From Rhizobium acidisoli (lineage in GTDB: Bacteria; Pseudomonadota; Alphaproteobacteria; Rhizobiales; Rhizobiaceae): a stretch of DNA of 64,000 bases. A program made the position numbers and the translations under genes. Each line of letters opens with the position of its first letter. Position 1 is the stretch's first letter. Under the pieces are notes generated by a model. The model was not told the origin of the DNA. It saw only the letters and a list, made by a program, of their open reading frames with translations, and searched no databases. Positions 42,930 to 51,473 of the stretch are shown here, piece by piece. The stretch spans positions 434,001-498,000 of the forward strand of contig NZ_CP034998.1 in the NCBI RefSeq assembly GCF_002531755.2, in the 5' to 3' direction.

Positions 42930-44369
42930 ATGTCCGACGCCATCCCGTTTCTCAAACCCCGCGCCGATGTTCTCGCCCGCCGAGCCCAGATCGTCGCGGA
43001 TCTTACCGATCTTCTGCCTCCCGAATGCCTGGTGCATGAGGCGCGGGAGCTGGTTCCCTTCGAGACCGACGCTTTCGTGTCCTATCGCCGCCTGCCGCTC
43101 GCCGTCGCCCTGCCGCGCAGCACGGCTGAGGTTTCGGCGGTCATGCGTTATTGCCACCGCTACGGCATTCCCGTCGTGCCGCGCGGCGCCGGCACCTCGC
43201 TGTCGGGTGGCGCCATTCCGCAGGAAGATGCCGTCGTGCTCGGCCTGTCGAAGATGAACCGCATCCTCGAGATCGACCTGCCGAACCGGGTCGCCGTGGT
43301 GCAGGCCGGTGTCACCAATCTCAATATCTCCGAATCCGTCTCAGCGGACGGCTTTTTCTACGCACCCGATCCGAGTTCGCAGCTCGCCTGCACCATCGGC
43401 GGCAATGTCGGCATGAATTCCGGCGGAGCCCACTGCCTGAAATATGGCGTCACCACCAACAATCTGCTCGGCGTTAGAATGGTGCTGGTCGACGGCACCG
43501 TGATCGAACTTGGCGGCAAGGCGCTGGATGCGGCGGGTTACGACCTGCTCGGCCTGGTCTGCGGCCATGAAGGCCAGCTCGGCATCGTCACCGAGGCGAC
43601 CGTGCGGCTGATCGCCAAGCCGGAAGGCGCACGCCCCGTGCTCTTCGGCTTCGAAGCTTCGGAAGAGGCCGGCGCCTGTGTTGCCGATGTCATCGCCGCC
43701 GGCATCATCCCCGTCGCGATCGAATTCATGGACAAGCCGGCAATCGAGATCTGCGAAGCCTTTGCCCATGCCGGTTATCCCCTCGATGTCGGCGCGCTGC
43801 TGATCGTCGAGGTCGAAGGCTCGGAAGCGGAAATGGACGCCTCGCTGAAGGACATTGTCGAAATCGCCCGCCGGCATGGCGTCAAGACGGTACGCGAATG
43901 CCAGTCGGCCACCGAAGCAGCGCTGATCTGGAAGGGCCGCAAATCCGCCTTCGGCGCCACCGGCCGCATCGCCGACTATATCTGCATGGACGGCACCGTG
44001 CCGCTCAGCCAGCTGTCGCATGTGCTGAAAAGAACTGCCGAGATCATCGACCATTACGGGTTGCGTGTCGCCAACGTCTTCCATGCCGGCGACGGCAACA
44101 TGCATCCGCTGATCCTGTTCAACGCCAACGATCCCGAGGATGCCGCCCGCGCCGAGGCTGCCGGCAACGATATCCTCAAGCTCTGTGTCGACGCCGGCGG
44201 CTGCCTCACCGGCGAACATGGCGTCGGCATCGAGAAACGCGACCTGATGCGCCACCAATATTCCGAGACCGATCTCGCCCAGCAGATGGCGGCGCGCGCT
44301 GCCTTCGATCCCGGCTGGCTGCTCAATCCGTCCAAGGTCTTCCCGCTCGAGGGGCGCCCCGCCGCATGA
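42930..44369 (+). CDS. glcD: Glycolate oxidase subunit GlcD
   Basis: A 479-residue FAD-linked oxidase subunit of the three-part glycolate oxidase (glycolate to glyoxylate, electrons to the quinone pool). The FAD_binding_4 domain has VVPRGAGTSLSGGAIP near 70-85 and CTIGGNVGMNSGGAHCLKYG near 152-171; the C-terminal FAD-oxidase domain ends with HAGDGNMHPLI near 389 and CLTGEHGVGIEKRD near 425. The ATG at 42930 gives the family length and its stop overlaps the glcE ATG. D-lactate dehydrogenases share this fold, but glcE and glcF next door settle the assignment. Confidence 0.95.
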   Translation: MSDAIPFLKPRADVLARRAQIVADLTDLLPPECLVHEARELVPFETDAFVSYRRLPLAVALPRSTAEVSAVMRYCHRYGIPVVPRGAGTSLSGGAIPQEDAVVLGLSKMNRILEIDLPNRVAVVQAGVTNLNISESVSADGFFYAPDPSSQLACTIGGNVGMNSGGAHCLKYGVTTNNLLGVRMVLVDGTVIELGGKALDAAGYDLLGLVCGHEGQLGIVTEATVRLIAKPEGARPVLFGFEASEEAGACVADVIAAGIIPVAIEFMDKPAIEICEAFAHAGYPLDVGALLIVEVEGSEAEMDASLKDIVEIARRHGVKTVRECQSATEAALIWKGRKSAFGATGRIADYICMDGTVPLSQLSHVLKRTAEIIDHYGLRVANVFHAGDGNMHPLILFNANDPEDAARAEAAGNDILKLCVDAGGCLTGEHGVGIEKRDLMRHQYSETDLAQQMAARAAFDPGWLLNPSKVFPLEGRPAA

Positions 44370-45565
44370 TCGATCTGACGCCGACGAGCGAGGAAGAGGC
44401 GGCGGCGATCGTCCACGCCCATGCCGAAAGCGGCCGGCCGCTCGCCGTCTGCGGCGGCGATAGCCGCGCAGGCTTCGGCAATGCCGTTGCATCAGAAGAC
44501 CGACTGCGATCGACCGGGCTTGCCGGCATCGTTGCCTACAATCCCGGCGAAATGGTCATGACCGTGCGATCGGGCACGCCGCTCGCCGAGGTCGAGGCAG
44601 CACTTTCCGACAGCGGCCAGATGCTCGCTTTCGAGCCGATGGATCATCGTCCTGTCATGGGTACATCGGGCGAGCCGACCGTCGGCGGCGTCTTTGCCGC
44701 CAATGTCTCCGGCCCGCGCCGGCTCATTGCCGGGGCTGCCCGCGACAGCCTGCTCGGTGTGCGCTTCGTCAACGGCAAGGGCGAGATCATCAAGGCCGGC
44801 GGCCGGGTGATGAAGAATGTCACGGGCCTCGATCTCGTCAAGCTGATCGCCGGCTCGCATGGCACGCTGGGCTTCCTCACCGAAGTCACCTTCCGGGTGC
44901 CGCCGCGTCCGAAGACCGAGCGCACCGTGGTTCTGTCGGGCCTCAACGACGCCGAGGCGGCAAACGCCATGGCGGCGGCGATGGCGCTGCCGGTCGAAGT
45001 CTCCGGCGCCGCCCATCTGCCCCTGACGGTGACGTGGAAATTCCTTGCCGGCAAATTGCCCGAGGGCGAAGCGACGGTGTTGCGCATCGAAGGCCTGGCC
45101 GGCTCGGTCGACGTACGCTTGGAAAAACTTGCGACAGCAATGTCCGCCTTCGCGACGGTGACGCGGCTGGATGAGCCGGAAAGCTGCCGGCTCTGGCAGG
45201 AAATCCGCGAGGTGCTGCCCTATGCCGACGGCACGGCGCGGCCGGTCTGGCGTGTCTCGGTCGCCCCCGGCACCGGCCATCAGCTGGTCGCAGCCCTTCG
45301 CCTCGAAGCCGGCGTCGACGCTTTTTATGATTGGCAGGGCGGTCTCGTCTGGTTGCGCATGGAGGCCGGCCCCGAAGGCGAGCTGGTCCGCCGCTACATC
45401 AAGGCGCTCGGCGGCGGCCATGCGACGCTGATCCGCGCGTCCGAGCAGGCGAGGGCGGCAACCGCGGCGTTTCATCCCGAGCCCGAGGCGGTGGCGATGC
45501 TGTCGCGGCGGGTGAAGGAGAAGTTCGATCCGGCGGGGATTTTCAATCCGGGGAAGATGGGGTGA
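44366..45565 (+). CDS. glcE: Glycolate oxidase subunit GlcE
   Basis: A 399-residue second FAD-binding subunit of glycolate oxidase. It has the p-cresol methylhydroxylase-type FAD fold with AVCGGDSRAGFGN near 28, TVGGVFAANVSGPRRL near 103-118 and GGRVMKNVTGLDLVKLIAGSHGTLG near 145-169. It lacks the large C-terminal FAD-oxidase part found in GlcD, as usual. The ATG overlaps the glcD stop (ATGA). A 238-base stretch dominated by a palindromic repeat separates it from glcF. Confidence 0.94.
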   Translation: MIDLTPTSEEEAAAIVHAHAESGRPLAVCGGDSRAGFGNAVASEDRLRSTGLAGIVAYNPGEMVMTVRSGTPLAEVEAALSDSGQMLAFEPMDHRPVMGTSGEPTVGGVFAANVSGPRRLIAGAARDSLLGVRFVNGKGEIIKAGGRVMKNVTGLDLVKLIAGSHGTLGFLTEVTFRVPPRPKTERTVVLSGLNDAEAANAMAAAMALPVEVSGAAHLPLTVTWKFLAGKLPEGEATVLRIEGLAGSVDVRLEKLATAMSAFATVTRLDEPESCRLWQEIREVLPYADGTARPVWRVSVAPGTGHQLVAALRLEAGVDAFYDWQGGLVWLRMEAGPEGELVRRYIKALGGGHATLIRASEQARAATAAFHPEPEAVAMLSRRVKEKFDPAGIFNPGKMG

Positions 45566-45588
45566 GAAGATGAGTCTGCGTCTGGGTT

Positions 45589-45764
45589 ACCCCCCTCTGT
45601 CCTGCCGGACATCTCCCCCACAAGGGGGGAGATCGGCAAGAGGTTGGACCATGGCTCCCTCGCCGTTCTATCGGAGTTGCAGTAGCCCAGTTGTTTGGGG
45701 AAGCCATCACCCCGATCCGATCTCCCCCCATGTGGGGGAGATGTCCGGCAGGACAGAGGGGGGT
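45589..45764. repeat. Palindromic repeat, family 1, copy 1 (between glcE and glcF)
   Basis: Two inverted arms of about 47 bases: the left arm begins near 45589 (CCCCCTCTGTCCTGCCGGAC) and the right arm ends near 45764 as its reverse complement. Each arm also folds on itself through ATCTCCCCC/GGGGGGAGAT. The spacer is about 80 bases. The same element lies at 57086-57271 between hisS and hisZ. Confidence 0.9.
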
Positions 45765-45803
45765 GCCCTAGGCACAACGCCCGCGAAGCGGAGGCCCCGC
45801 TAG

Positions 45804-47114
45804 ATGCAAACCAACTTCACCCCCGCCCAACTCGCCGATCCCGATGTCGCCGAATCTGAACAGATTCTGCGCAAATGTGTCCATTGCGGTTTCTGCACCG
45901 CCACCTGCCCCACCTATGTGACGCTCGGCAATGAGCTCGACAGTCCGCGCGGCCGTATCTACCTGATCAAGGACATGCTGGAAAACGGCCGGCCGGCCGA
46001 TGCCGAGGTCGTCACTCATATCGACCGCTGTCTCTCCTGCCTTGCCTGTGTCACCACCTGTCCCTCCGGCGTCGATTACATGCATCTGGTCGATCACGCC
46101 CGCGCCCATATCGAAAAGACCTACAGGCGCCCGTTGATGAACCGGCTGACGCGGGCGATCCTTGCCGCCGTGCTGCCCTATCCCGGCCGCTTCCGCCTGG
46201 CGCTCAACCTCGCCCGCCTCGGCCGGCCCTTCGCCGGGCTGATGCGCGGGGCCGCGCTGAAACCCTTCGCCGCCATGCTGGCGCTTGCGCCGCGCCGCAT
46301 CCTCGCCGCTTCAGATTTCGCAAAACCCGGCCGCTATCTGCCCGAAACCGAACGGCGCGGCCGGGTGGCGATGCTTTCCGGCTGCGCCCAGCCGGTGCTC
46401 GATCCCGGTATCAACGCGGCGGCGATCCGGTTGCTGACGCGGCTCGGCGTCGAGGTCGTGCTGCCGGAGGGCGAGGTCTGCTGCGGTTCGCTGGTTCATC
46501 ACATGGGCCGTACCGAACAGGCGCTCGCCAGTGCGCGGACCAATGTCGATCTCTGGACGCGCGAAATCGACGGGCAGGGGCTCGACGCGATCATCATCAC
46601 CGCCTCGGGCTGCGGCACGACGATCAAGGATTACGGCCATATGCTGCGCCTCGATCCCGCCTATGCCGCAAAGGCGGCGAGGGTCTCGGGCCTCGCCAAA
46701 GACATCACCGAATATCTGGCAACCCTCGAGCTGCCGGCGCATACGCCGAAGGGCATCACCGTTGCCTATCACTCCGCCTGTTCCATGCAGCACGGCCAGC
46801 GCATCACGCTGACGCCGAAGCAATTGCTGAAAGCGGCGGGTTTCACCGTGCGCGATCCCGCCGAAGGCCATCTCTGCTGCGGTTCGGCCGGCACCTACAA
46901 TATCATGCAGCCGGAGATCTCGGCCGCGCTGAAGGCACGCAAGGTCAAGAACATCGAAGCCACCAAGGCCGATATCATCGCCACCGGCAATATCGGCTGC
47001 ATCACCCAGATCGCCACCGGCACCGGCATGCCGATCCTGCATACGATCGAGCTGCTCGATTGGGCCTATGGCGGCGCTGTGCCGGAAAAATTAACAGGTT
47101 TGTCGTTAGGTTGA
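45804..47114 (+). CDS. glcF: Glycolate oxidase iron-sulfur subunit GlcF
   Basis: A 436-residue iron-sulfur subunit carrying electrons from GlcD/GlcE to quinone. Two ferredoxin-type clusters are seen as CVHCGFCTATCPTY near residue 29-42 and CLSCLACVTTCPSG near 77-90. The two CCG (heterodisulfide reductase-like) motifs appear at VCCGSLVHH near 229 and LCCGSAGTYN near 353. Length is normal. It is separated from glcE by the family 1 repeat but follows on the same strand, so glcDEF is probably still one transcript. Confidence 0.95.
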   Translation: MQTNFTPAQLADPDVAESEQILRKCVHCGFCTATCPTYVTLGNELDSPRGRIYLIKDMLENGRPADAEVVTHIDRCLSCLACVTTCPSGVDYMHLVDHARAHIEKTYRRPLMNRLTRAILAAVLPYPGRFRLALNLARLGRPFAGLMRGAALKPFAAMLALAPRRILAASDFAKPGRYLPETERRGRVAMLSGCAQPVLDPGINAAAIRLLTRLGVEVVLPEGEVCCGSLVHHMGRTEQALASARTNVDLWTREIDGQGLDAIIITASGCGTTIKDYGHMLRLDPAYAAKAARVSGLAKDITEYLATLELPAHTPKGITVAYHSACSMQHGQRITLTPKQLLKAAGFTVRDPAEGHLCCGSAGTYNIMQPEISAALKARKVKNIEATKADIIATGNIGCITQIATGTGMPILHTIELLDWAYGGAVPEKLTGLSLG

Positions 47115-47153
47115 CGTGAAAGGCCTGTCGGGCCGGTCTCGGGAGTTTAGACG

Positions 47154-47594
47154 ATGTGGCGGGGAATGATCGTATTTGCGGGACTGCTCGGTGCGGCGGG
47201 CGCCGCCCATGCCGACAGCCGTTTTTTCTGTTCCGCCGATGACAAGGAAGCGCGCTTCACGCTCGAGAGCGGTTTCGAAAGCGGAGCCGGCCACAAGCTC
47301 AACCATTTCCGCGGCGCGCTCGTTGTCAAGGATCCGGCCCAATCGACCGTGTTCGGAAAGCGTGTTTTCGAATCGCAGCATCTGACCAACCATTGGTCGC
47401 GCGATGGCGACCTGCTGATGGAGGTCTTCGATGGCGGCGAAGATGACACCGGCGGAGCCACGCTGGATCTGGTCGTGGTTGCCGGCGAACGCGGCAAGCC
47501 GGCGGCAAATTTCAGCGGCACCTATTCCCTGACGATCGCAGGCGGAGAAAAACCCTATGCCGTCGAAGGCAAGGTCAGCTGCGGCACGAAATAA
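47154..47594 (+). CDS. Secreted protein of unknown function
   Basis: A 146-residue protein with an N-terminal signal peptide (about 20 residues, hydrophobic GLLGAAGAAHA then a cleavage site before DSRFFCS). The mature part has two cysteines, near positions 26 and 143, that could form a disulfide, and is rich in beta-type sequence. I do not recognise the family. It is 39 bases downstream of glcF on the same strand and may be read from the same transcript. The periplasmic location is inferred from the signal. Confidence 0.75.
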   Translation: MWRGMIVFAGLLGAAGAAHADSRFFCSADDKEARFTLESGFESGAGHKLNHFRGALVVKDPAQSTVFGKRVFESQHLTNHWSRDGDLLMEVFDGGEDDTGGATLDLVVVAGERGKPAANFSGTYSLTIAGGEKPYAVEGKVSCGTK

Positions 47595-47598
47595 GCAA

Positions 47599-47640
47599 TG
47601 TCAGGAAAAGTGCGAAGCGGTTTTCCGTCCGGAATTGCGC
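47599..47640. repeat. Short repeat fragment with GAAAAGTGCGAAGCGG motif
   Basis: The motif GGAAAAGTGCGAAGCGG followed by TTTTCCGTCCGGAATTGCG resembles the short left block of the family 3 repeats (CCGAAAA-GTGTGAGCGGTTTTC at 52201). It is probably a relic of a related rhizobial intergenic element. It abuts the terminator of the beta-barrel gene. Confidence 0.45.
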
Positions 47641-47644
47641 TTAG

Positions 47645-47681
47645 CAAAAAAATAGAGCGGCCCCAAAAGCTGGACCGCTCT
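47645..47681 (-). terminator. Rho-independent terminator of the beta-barrel gene
   Basis: On the minus strand AGAGCGG (plus 47675-47681) pairs with CCGCTCT (plus 47654-47660), followed by a run of T read from plus 47646-47652. It lies about 10 bases after the stop of the outer-membrane protein gene. Confidence 0.88.
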
Positions 47682-47690
47682 ACTGATTCA

Positions 47691-48365
47691 TTACCAGTGG
47701 AACGAAACGCCGACATTGACGGCATTGGTGAAGATGTTGGTCTTCAGGTCCACGCCGCTGTCGATCGGAACGTCGACGCGCGAATAGGTGCCCTTGTATT
47801 CGACGAACGTCGACCAGCGATCGGTCACCTTGAAGTCGACGCCGGCCTGGGCCTGCAGCGTCACGCCGCCGAATTCATAAGCCCAGGTCTTGCCTTCGGG
47901 ACGAATCACTTCGACATGCGGAATGTTCACGCCGACACCGGCGCCGAGATAAGGCGTCCAACGGCGGCTCGGATCCTGGAAGCGATAGAGCCCGTTGACC
48001 GTCAAGAGGTTCAGGCCGTCGGTGAATTCGAAATGCGACCAGCCGGTCTTGGCGAGCGTATCGTCGTCGGCATAGACCTTGTCATGGGTATAATCGAGCG
48101 AAATACCCCAGTTCGGCTTGTTGAAATTCTCGAGCCACCAGGTGACGCGGCCGCCGTAGTAAGGCGGGCTGCCGAAGGACTTGCCTTCCCAGCCGGCGGT
48201 GAAATGCGTGCCGTCGGAGAGATCGACGCCGCTGTGCGGCGCCGTCTGATAGCCGCCGTAGATGGAGAATTGCAGGTCTTCCGCCGAGACGGAGGCTGCC
48301 GAACAGATCGTGAAAAACGCAATGCCCGCAAGCAGGGAAGCTGAGGAACGCAGCGCAGATGTCAT
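47691..48365 (-). CDS. Outer-membrane beta-barrel protein
   Basis: A 224-residue outer-membrane protein. The signal peptide covers about 28 residues and ends at ASVSA, so the mature chain begins near AEDLQFSIYGGYQ. Alternating amphipathic strands, several ending in aromatic residues, continue to the C-terminal VGVSFHW with the terminal Trp/aromatic rule for barrel assembly. An eight-strand OmpW/OmpX-like barrel is likely; the YLGAGVGVNIP segment resembles that superfamily. Downstream it has its own terminator. Upstream are two L,D-transpeptidase genes, suggesting covalent attachment of the barrel to peptidoglycan, as known for some Rhizobiales. Confidence 0.85.
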   Translation of the reverse strand: MTSALRSSASLLAGIAFFTICSAASVSAEDLQFSIYGGYQTAPHSGVDLSDGTHFTAGWEGKSFGSPPYYGGRVTWWLENFNKPNWGISLDYTHDKVYADDDTLAKTGWSHFEFTDGLNLLTVNGLYRFQDPSRRWTPYLGAGVGVNIPHVEVIRPEGKTWAYEFGGVTLQAQAGVDFKVTDRWSTFVEYKGTYSRVDVPIDSGVDLKTNIFTNAVNVGVSFHW

Positions 48366-48489
48366 TGAAATAGCCCCGATATTGCAAATGAGTCGACCTT
48401 GCGGCAGCTGTGCCAGCTTTCCGCCGCAATGTCTAAGAGAAATGAAAGGGGCCACGAAAAGCGCCTTTCATTTTTTTCTAAAGTGTTGC

Positions 48490-49176
48490 TCAGCCGCCGA
48501 AAAGCGTGCGCAGCACGTCGATGCCGCGATCCTCGAACGCGACCTTGCCCTGCTTGTTGCCGGGGCCGATGACGATCACCTTGGTGCCGACAGGCGCGCG
48601 ATCGTAAAGATGCGTCACGTCTTCGTTCATCATCCGGATGCAGCCGGAGGACATGTTGAGGCCGATCGTCCAGGGCTGGTTGGTGCCGTGGATGCGGAAG
48701 ATGGTGTCGCGGCCGCCCTGGTAGAGATACATGGCGCGCGCACCGAGCGGATTGTCCTCGCCGCCTTCCTGGAAAGCGGGAATGATGTGTCCCTTGGCGG
48801 CTTCGCGGCGGCGCATCTCGGCCGGCGGCGTCCATGCCGGCCATTCCGCCTTGCGGCCGATCTTGACGACGCCCGACCAGCCGAAGCCGTCGCGGCCGAC
48901 GCCGATGCCGTAGCGGGTGGCGCGGTTGTTGCCCTCGATGAGGTAGAGATACTTGTTGTTGGTATCGATAATGACGGTGCCGGCTGCTTCCGTCGTCACC
49001 AGCCGCACTTTCTTGCGCTTGAATTCCGGCTTCACATATTTTGGCATCTGCGCCACACGCACGACTTGCGCCGGACGCTGTGTGTTGTCGGAGCCGGCAG
49101 GCGCGGCAAAGGCGGATGCAGACATCAAGGACAGGACAAGTCCGGCCGCGGCCAGACCTGGCATCAATTTGATCAT
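48490..49176 (-). CDS. L,D-transpeptidase (YkuD family), first copy
   Basis: A 228-residue secreted L,D-transpeptidase. An N-terminal signal of about 24 residues (VLSLMSASAFAAPA) is followed by the YkuD domain: GTVIIDTNNKYLYLIEG starts it near 66, and the catalytic region is FRIHGTNQPWTIGLNMSSGCIRM near 180-200, with the active-site Cys in SSGC and the upstream His. Such enzymes make 3-3 crosslinks or join proteins to meso-diaminopimelate in the periplasm. A second paralogue lies 135 bases upstream on the same strand, and the beta-barrel gene lies downstream. Confidence 0.93.
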   Translation of the reverse strand: MIKLMPGLAAAGLVLSLMSASAFAAPAGSDNTQRPAQVVRVAQMPKYVKPEFKRKKVRLVTTEAAGTVIIDTNNKYLYLIEGNNRATRYGIGVGRDGFGWSGVVKIGRKAEWPAWTPPAEMRRREAAKGHIIPAFQEGGEDNPLGARAMYLYQGGRDTIFRIHGTNQPWTIGLNMSSGCIRMMNEDVTHLYDRAPVGTKVIVIGPGNKQGKVAFEDRGIDVLRTLFGG

Positions 49177-49311
49177 GATCGATTCCCCTCAAGCAAATCT
49201 GCCTGAAGCTACATGAACTTCTGCCCGATTCAAGATCGGCCCGGCCGGATAAAGCAATTTCGGGGAGGGAAGCCGCCTGTTCTTGCGGCTTCCAAGATAA
49301 TTTATGTGTCG

Positions 49312-50061
49312 TTACATGACGACGACGCGGGTTCCGACGCGGACGCGGTCATAGAGGTCGACGACATCTTCATTGCGCAAGCGAATGCAACCGGAGGAGA
49401 CGGCGCTGCCGATCGACCAGGGCGCGTTGGTGCCGTGGATGCGGTAAAGCGTCGAGCCGAGATACATGGCGCGTGCGCCGAGCGGGTTTTCCGCGCCGCC
49501 GTCCATGCGCGCCGGCAGGTAGTGGCCCTTGGCGGCTTCGCGGCTGATCATTTCCGAAGGCGGCGTCCAGTCCGGCCATTCCTGTTTGCGGGTGATCTTG
49601 TGGGCGCCGGCCCATTCGAAGCCGGGCTTGCCGACGCCGACGCCGTAGCGCCGCGCCTTTCCGCCGTCCATCACCAGATAGAGGAAGCGGTTGTTGGTAT
49701 CGATGACGATCGTGCCGGGTTTTTCCTCAGTGTCGTAATCGACCATCTGCGGCAGGAATTGCGGCTCGATCGGATGACGGATCGCAGGGATGCCCGGGTT
49801 GATCGCCGAAACGGTCTGCGGTGCGACTTGCGGCGCCTGGCGGATGACGCGGCGCTGGAAAAGGCCGCGCTGCTGCAACTGGACGACCGGCCGCTGATAG
49901 ACGACGGGGCGAACCGTGCCGCCGCCGAGCTGGTTGATCCAGGGCGCCGTCAGATCGGGGCTGAGCACGACGGGCGGACGGGTGGCGTAGCGGTCGTCTG
50001 CAAGGGCGGCCGTGGAGCATATGCCGAACAGGGCTGCGGCAAGAACAAGCTGTTTCATCAT
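49312..50061 (-). CDS. L,D-transpeptidase (YkuD family), second copy
   Basis: A 249-residue paralogue of the gene just downstream. The signal peptide covers about 21 residues (ALFGICSTAALA), then a Pro/Gln/Arg-rich linker of about 80 residues, absent in the other copy, leads to the YkuD domain (GTIVIDTNNRFLYLV near 115). The catalytic block is YRIHGTNAPWSIGSAVSSGCIRL near 207-228. The linker may let the enzyme span from its anchor to the peptidoglycan. The two domains share most of their catalytic motifs, so they probably arose by duplication. Confidence 0.93.
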   Translation of the reverse strand: MMKQLVLAAALFGICSTAALADDRYATRPPVVLSPDLTAPWINQLGGGTVRPVVYQRPVVQLQQRGLFQRRVIRQAPQVAPQTVSAINPGIPAIRHPIEPQFLPQMVDYDTEEKPGTIVIDTNNRFLYLVMDGGKARRYGVGVGKPGFEWAGAHKITRKQEWPDWTPPSEMISREAAKGHYLPARMDGGAENPLGARAMYLGSTLYRIHGTNAPWSIGSAVSSGCIRLRNEDVVDLYDRVRVGTRVVVM

Positions 50062-50322
50062 CGGACGGACTCTCTACAAATGGCCGAAAATGCGCTGGCG
50101 GAGACATCCGCCCAGGCGGAGATATCCCGCCCGGGAAAGACGCTGCCATCCAATCCGCCAGCGAATGGTAAAGATCGAATCATGAAAACCCGACCGGCTG
50201 GATAAACTTTTCGTCAGGGTTACCGTTCGGTTTGGAAAGACGGTTTGCAAATGGTAAAGCCGGAATCATGACCGGAAAACCAAGCGGACCGGCAAACAGA
50301 CGGGCCCGGGAATGAAGCGGAC

Positions 50323-50952
50323 ATGAGCGAGACAGGCATCATCATCGGCGAGGATGGCAGGAGCCGCTGCCACTGGCACGCCAATCTGCCGGATTATCTC
50401 CGCTATCATGACGAGGAATGGGGCCGCCCTGTCACCAATGATATCCGCCTCTTCGAGAAGATCTGCCTCGAAGGCTTCCAATCCGGCCTTTCCTGGCTGA
50501 CCATCCTGCGCAAGCGCGAGAATTTCCGCGCCGCCTTTTCCGGCTTCGATTTCGAAAAGGTCGCCCTGTTCGGCGACGAGGACGTCACCCGCTGCCTTGC
50601 CGATGCCGGCATCATCCGCCATCGCGGCAAGATCGTCTCGACCATCAACAATGCCAGGCGCGCTATCGCGCTGAGAGACGAATTCGGTTCGCTCGCCCAT
50701 TATTTCTGGCGCTTCGAACCCGGTCACAACGAGCGGCCCGGAGTGGTCGACCGCGAGCATATCGTCGCCAATCCGACGACGCCGACATCGGTGATCATTT
50801 CGAAGGATCTGAAGAAACGCGGCTGGACCTTTGTCGGCCCGACCACAGTTTATGCTTTCATGCAGGCGATGGGCCTCGTCAACGATCATCTGGAGGGCTG
50901 CTTCTGCCGGCCCGAGGTCGACGCGATGCGCGCCGTTTTGGTCCGACCATGA
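50323..50952 (+). CDS. tag: DNA-3-methyladenine glycosylase I
   Basis: A 209-residue Tag protein that removes 3-methyladenine from alkylated DNA. RCHWHANLPDYLRYHDEEWGRPV (about 12-34) carries the conserved Cys-His and Glu-Trp contacts, and FEKICLEGFQSGLSWLTIL is the next helix block. GWTFVGPTTVYAFMQAMGLVNDH near 170 contributes the second zinc/His site. Length is normal. The stop overlaps the ATG of the next gene (ATGA). Confidence 0.95.
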   Translation: MSETGIIIGEDGRSRCHWHANLPDYLRYHDEEWGRPVTNDIRLFEKICLEGFQSGLSWLTILRKRENFRAAFSGFDFEKVALFGDEDVTRCLADAGIIRHRGKIVSTINNARRAIALRDEFGSLAHYFWRFEPGHNERPGVVDREHIVANPTTPTSVIISKDLKKRGWTFVGPTTVYAFMQAMGLVNDHLEGCFCRPEVDAMRAVLVRP

Positions 50953-51458
50953 AAGAAGATGCATCCGTGAGAACATTGATCGCCGCCGCTGCCCTCCTTC
51001 TCCTGACGGTCCCCGCTCTGGCGCAGACGCCGCAGCTCGATCCCGGTGAAAAGCTGGAGAAGCTGCAATTCCCGGCCGTCACCATGCAGTTGAAGGGCTG
51101 GACGAAGTTCGGAAACGGCCATGTCTACACGCTGCCGGTGCGCGCCGGCCAGCACATCAAGATCGACTTTGCCACCAAGAGCAAATTCGCCTTCCTGGCG
51201 ATCTTCGACCTGTCGAAACCGGATGACGAGGCCTTCTTCGGCACCGACGAGGACGGCATGAGCTTCGAGACGACGGTCAAGGAAAACACCACCTGGCTGC
51301 TGCGCCCGTATTATTCCAAGGTGTCGCCGCGCCGCGGCCTCGGCGCTCCCTTCAGCATCCTGATCGAGCCTTTGGCGGCCGCCCCGAAACAGCCGCAGCC
51401 GCCGGCCGAGCCGGAACGCCCGTCGCTCTTTCCCAAGGCGCCTGCCAAACAGCAATAA
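50949..51458 (+). CDS. Secreted protein, PPC-like beta domain
   Basis: A 169-residue protein with a signal peptide (hydrophobic LIAAAALLLLTVPALA, cleaved near residue 26). The mature region (about 28-145) is beta-rich and ends in a Pro/Lys-rich tail. YTLPVRAGQHIKIDF and STKSKF-type strands resemble bacterial pre-peptidase C-terminal (PPC)-like beta domains, but the match is weak. It overlaps the tag stop. Function unknown; location probably periplasmic. Confidence 0.75.
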   Translation: MKEDASVRTLIAAAALLLLTVPALAQTPQLDPGEKLEKLQFPAVTMQLKGWTKFGNGHVYTLPVRAGQHIKIDFATKSKFAFLAIFDLSKPDDEAFFGTDEDGMSFETTVKENTTWLLRPYYSKVSPRRGLGAPFSILIEPLAAAPKQPQPPAEPERPSLFPKAPAKQQ

Positions 51459-51473
51459 GGCGGGCGTCCTGCC

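Noticed and set aside
45589..45764. Possible CRISPR array
   Set aside because: There are only two inverted arms, no direct repeats with unique spacers and no cas genes; it is a palindromic repeat element.
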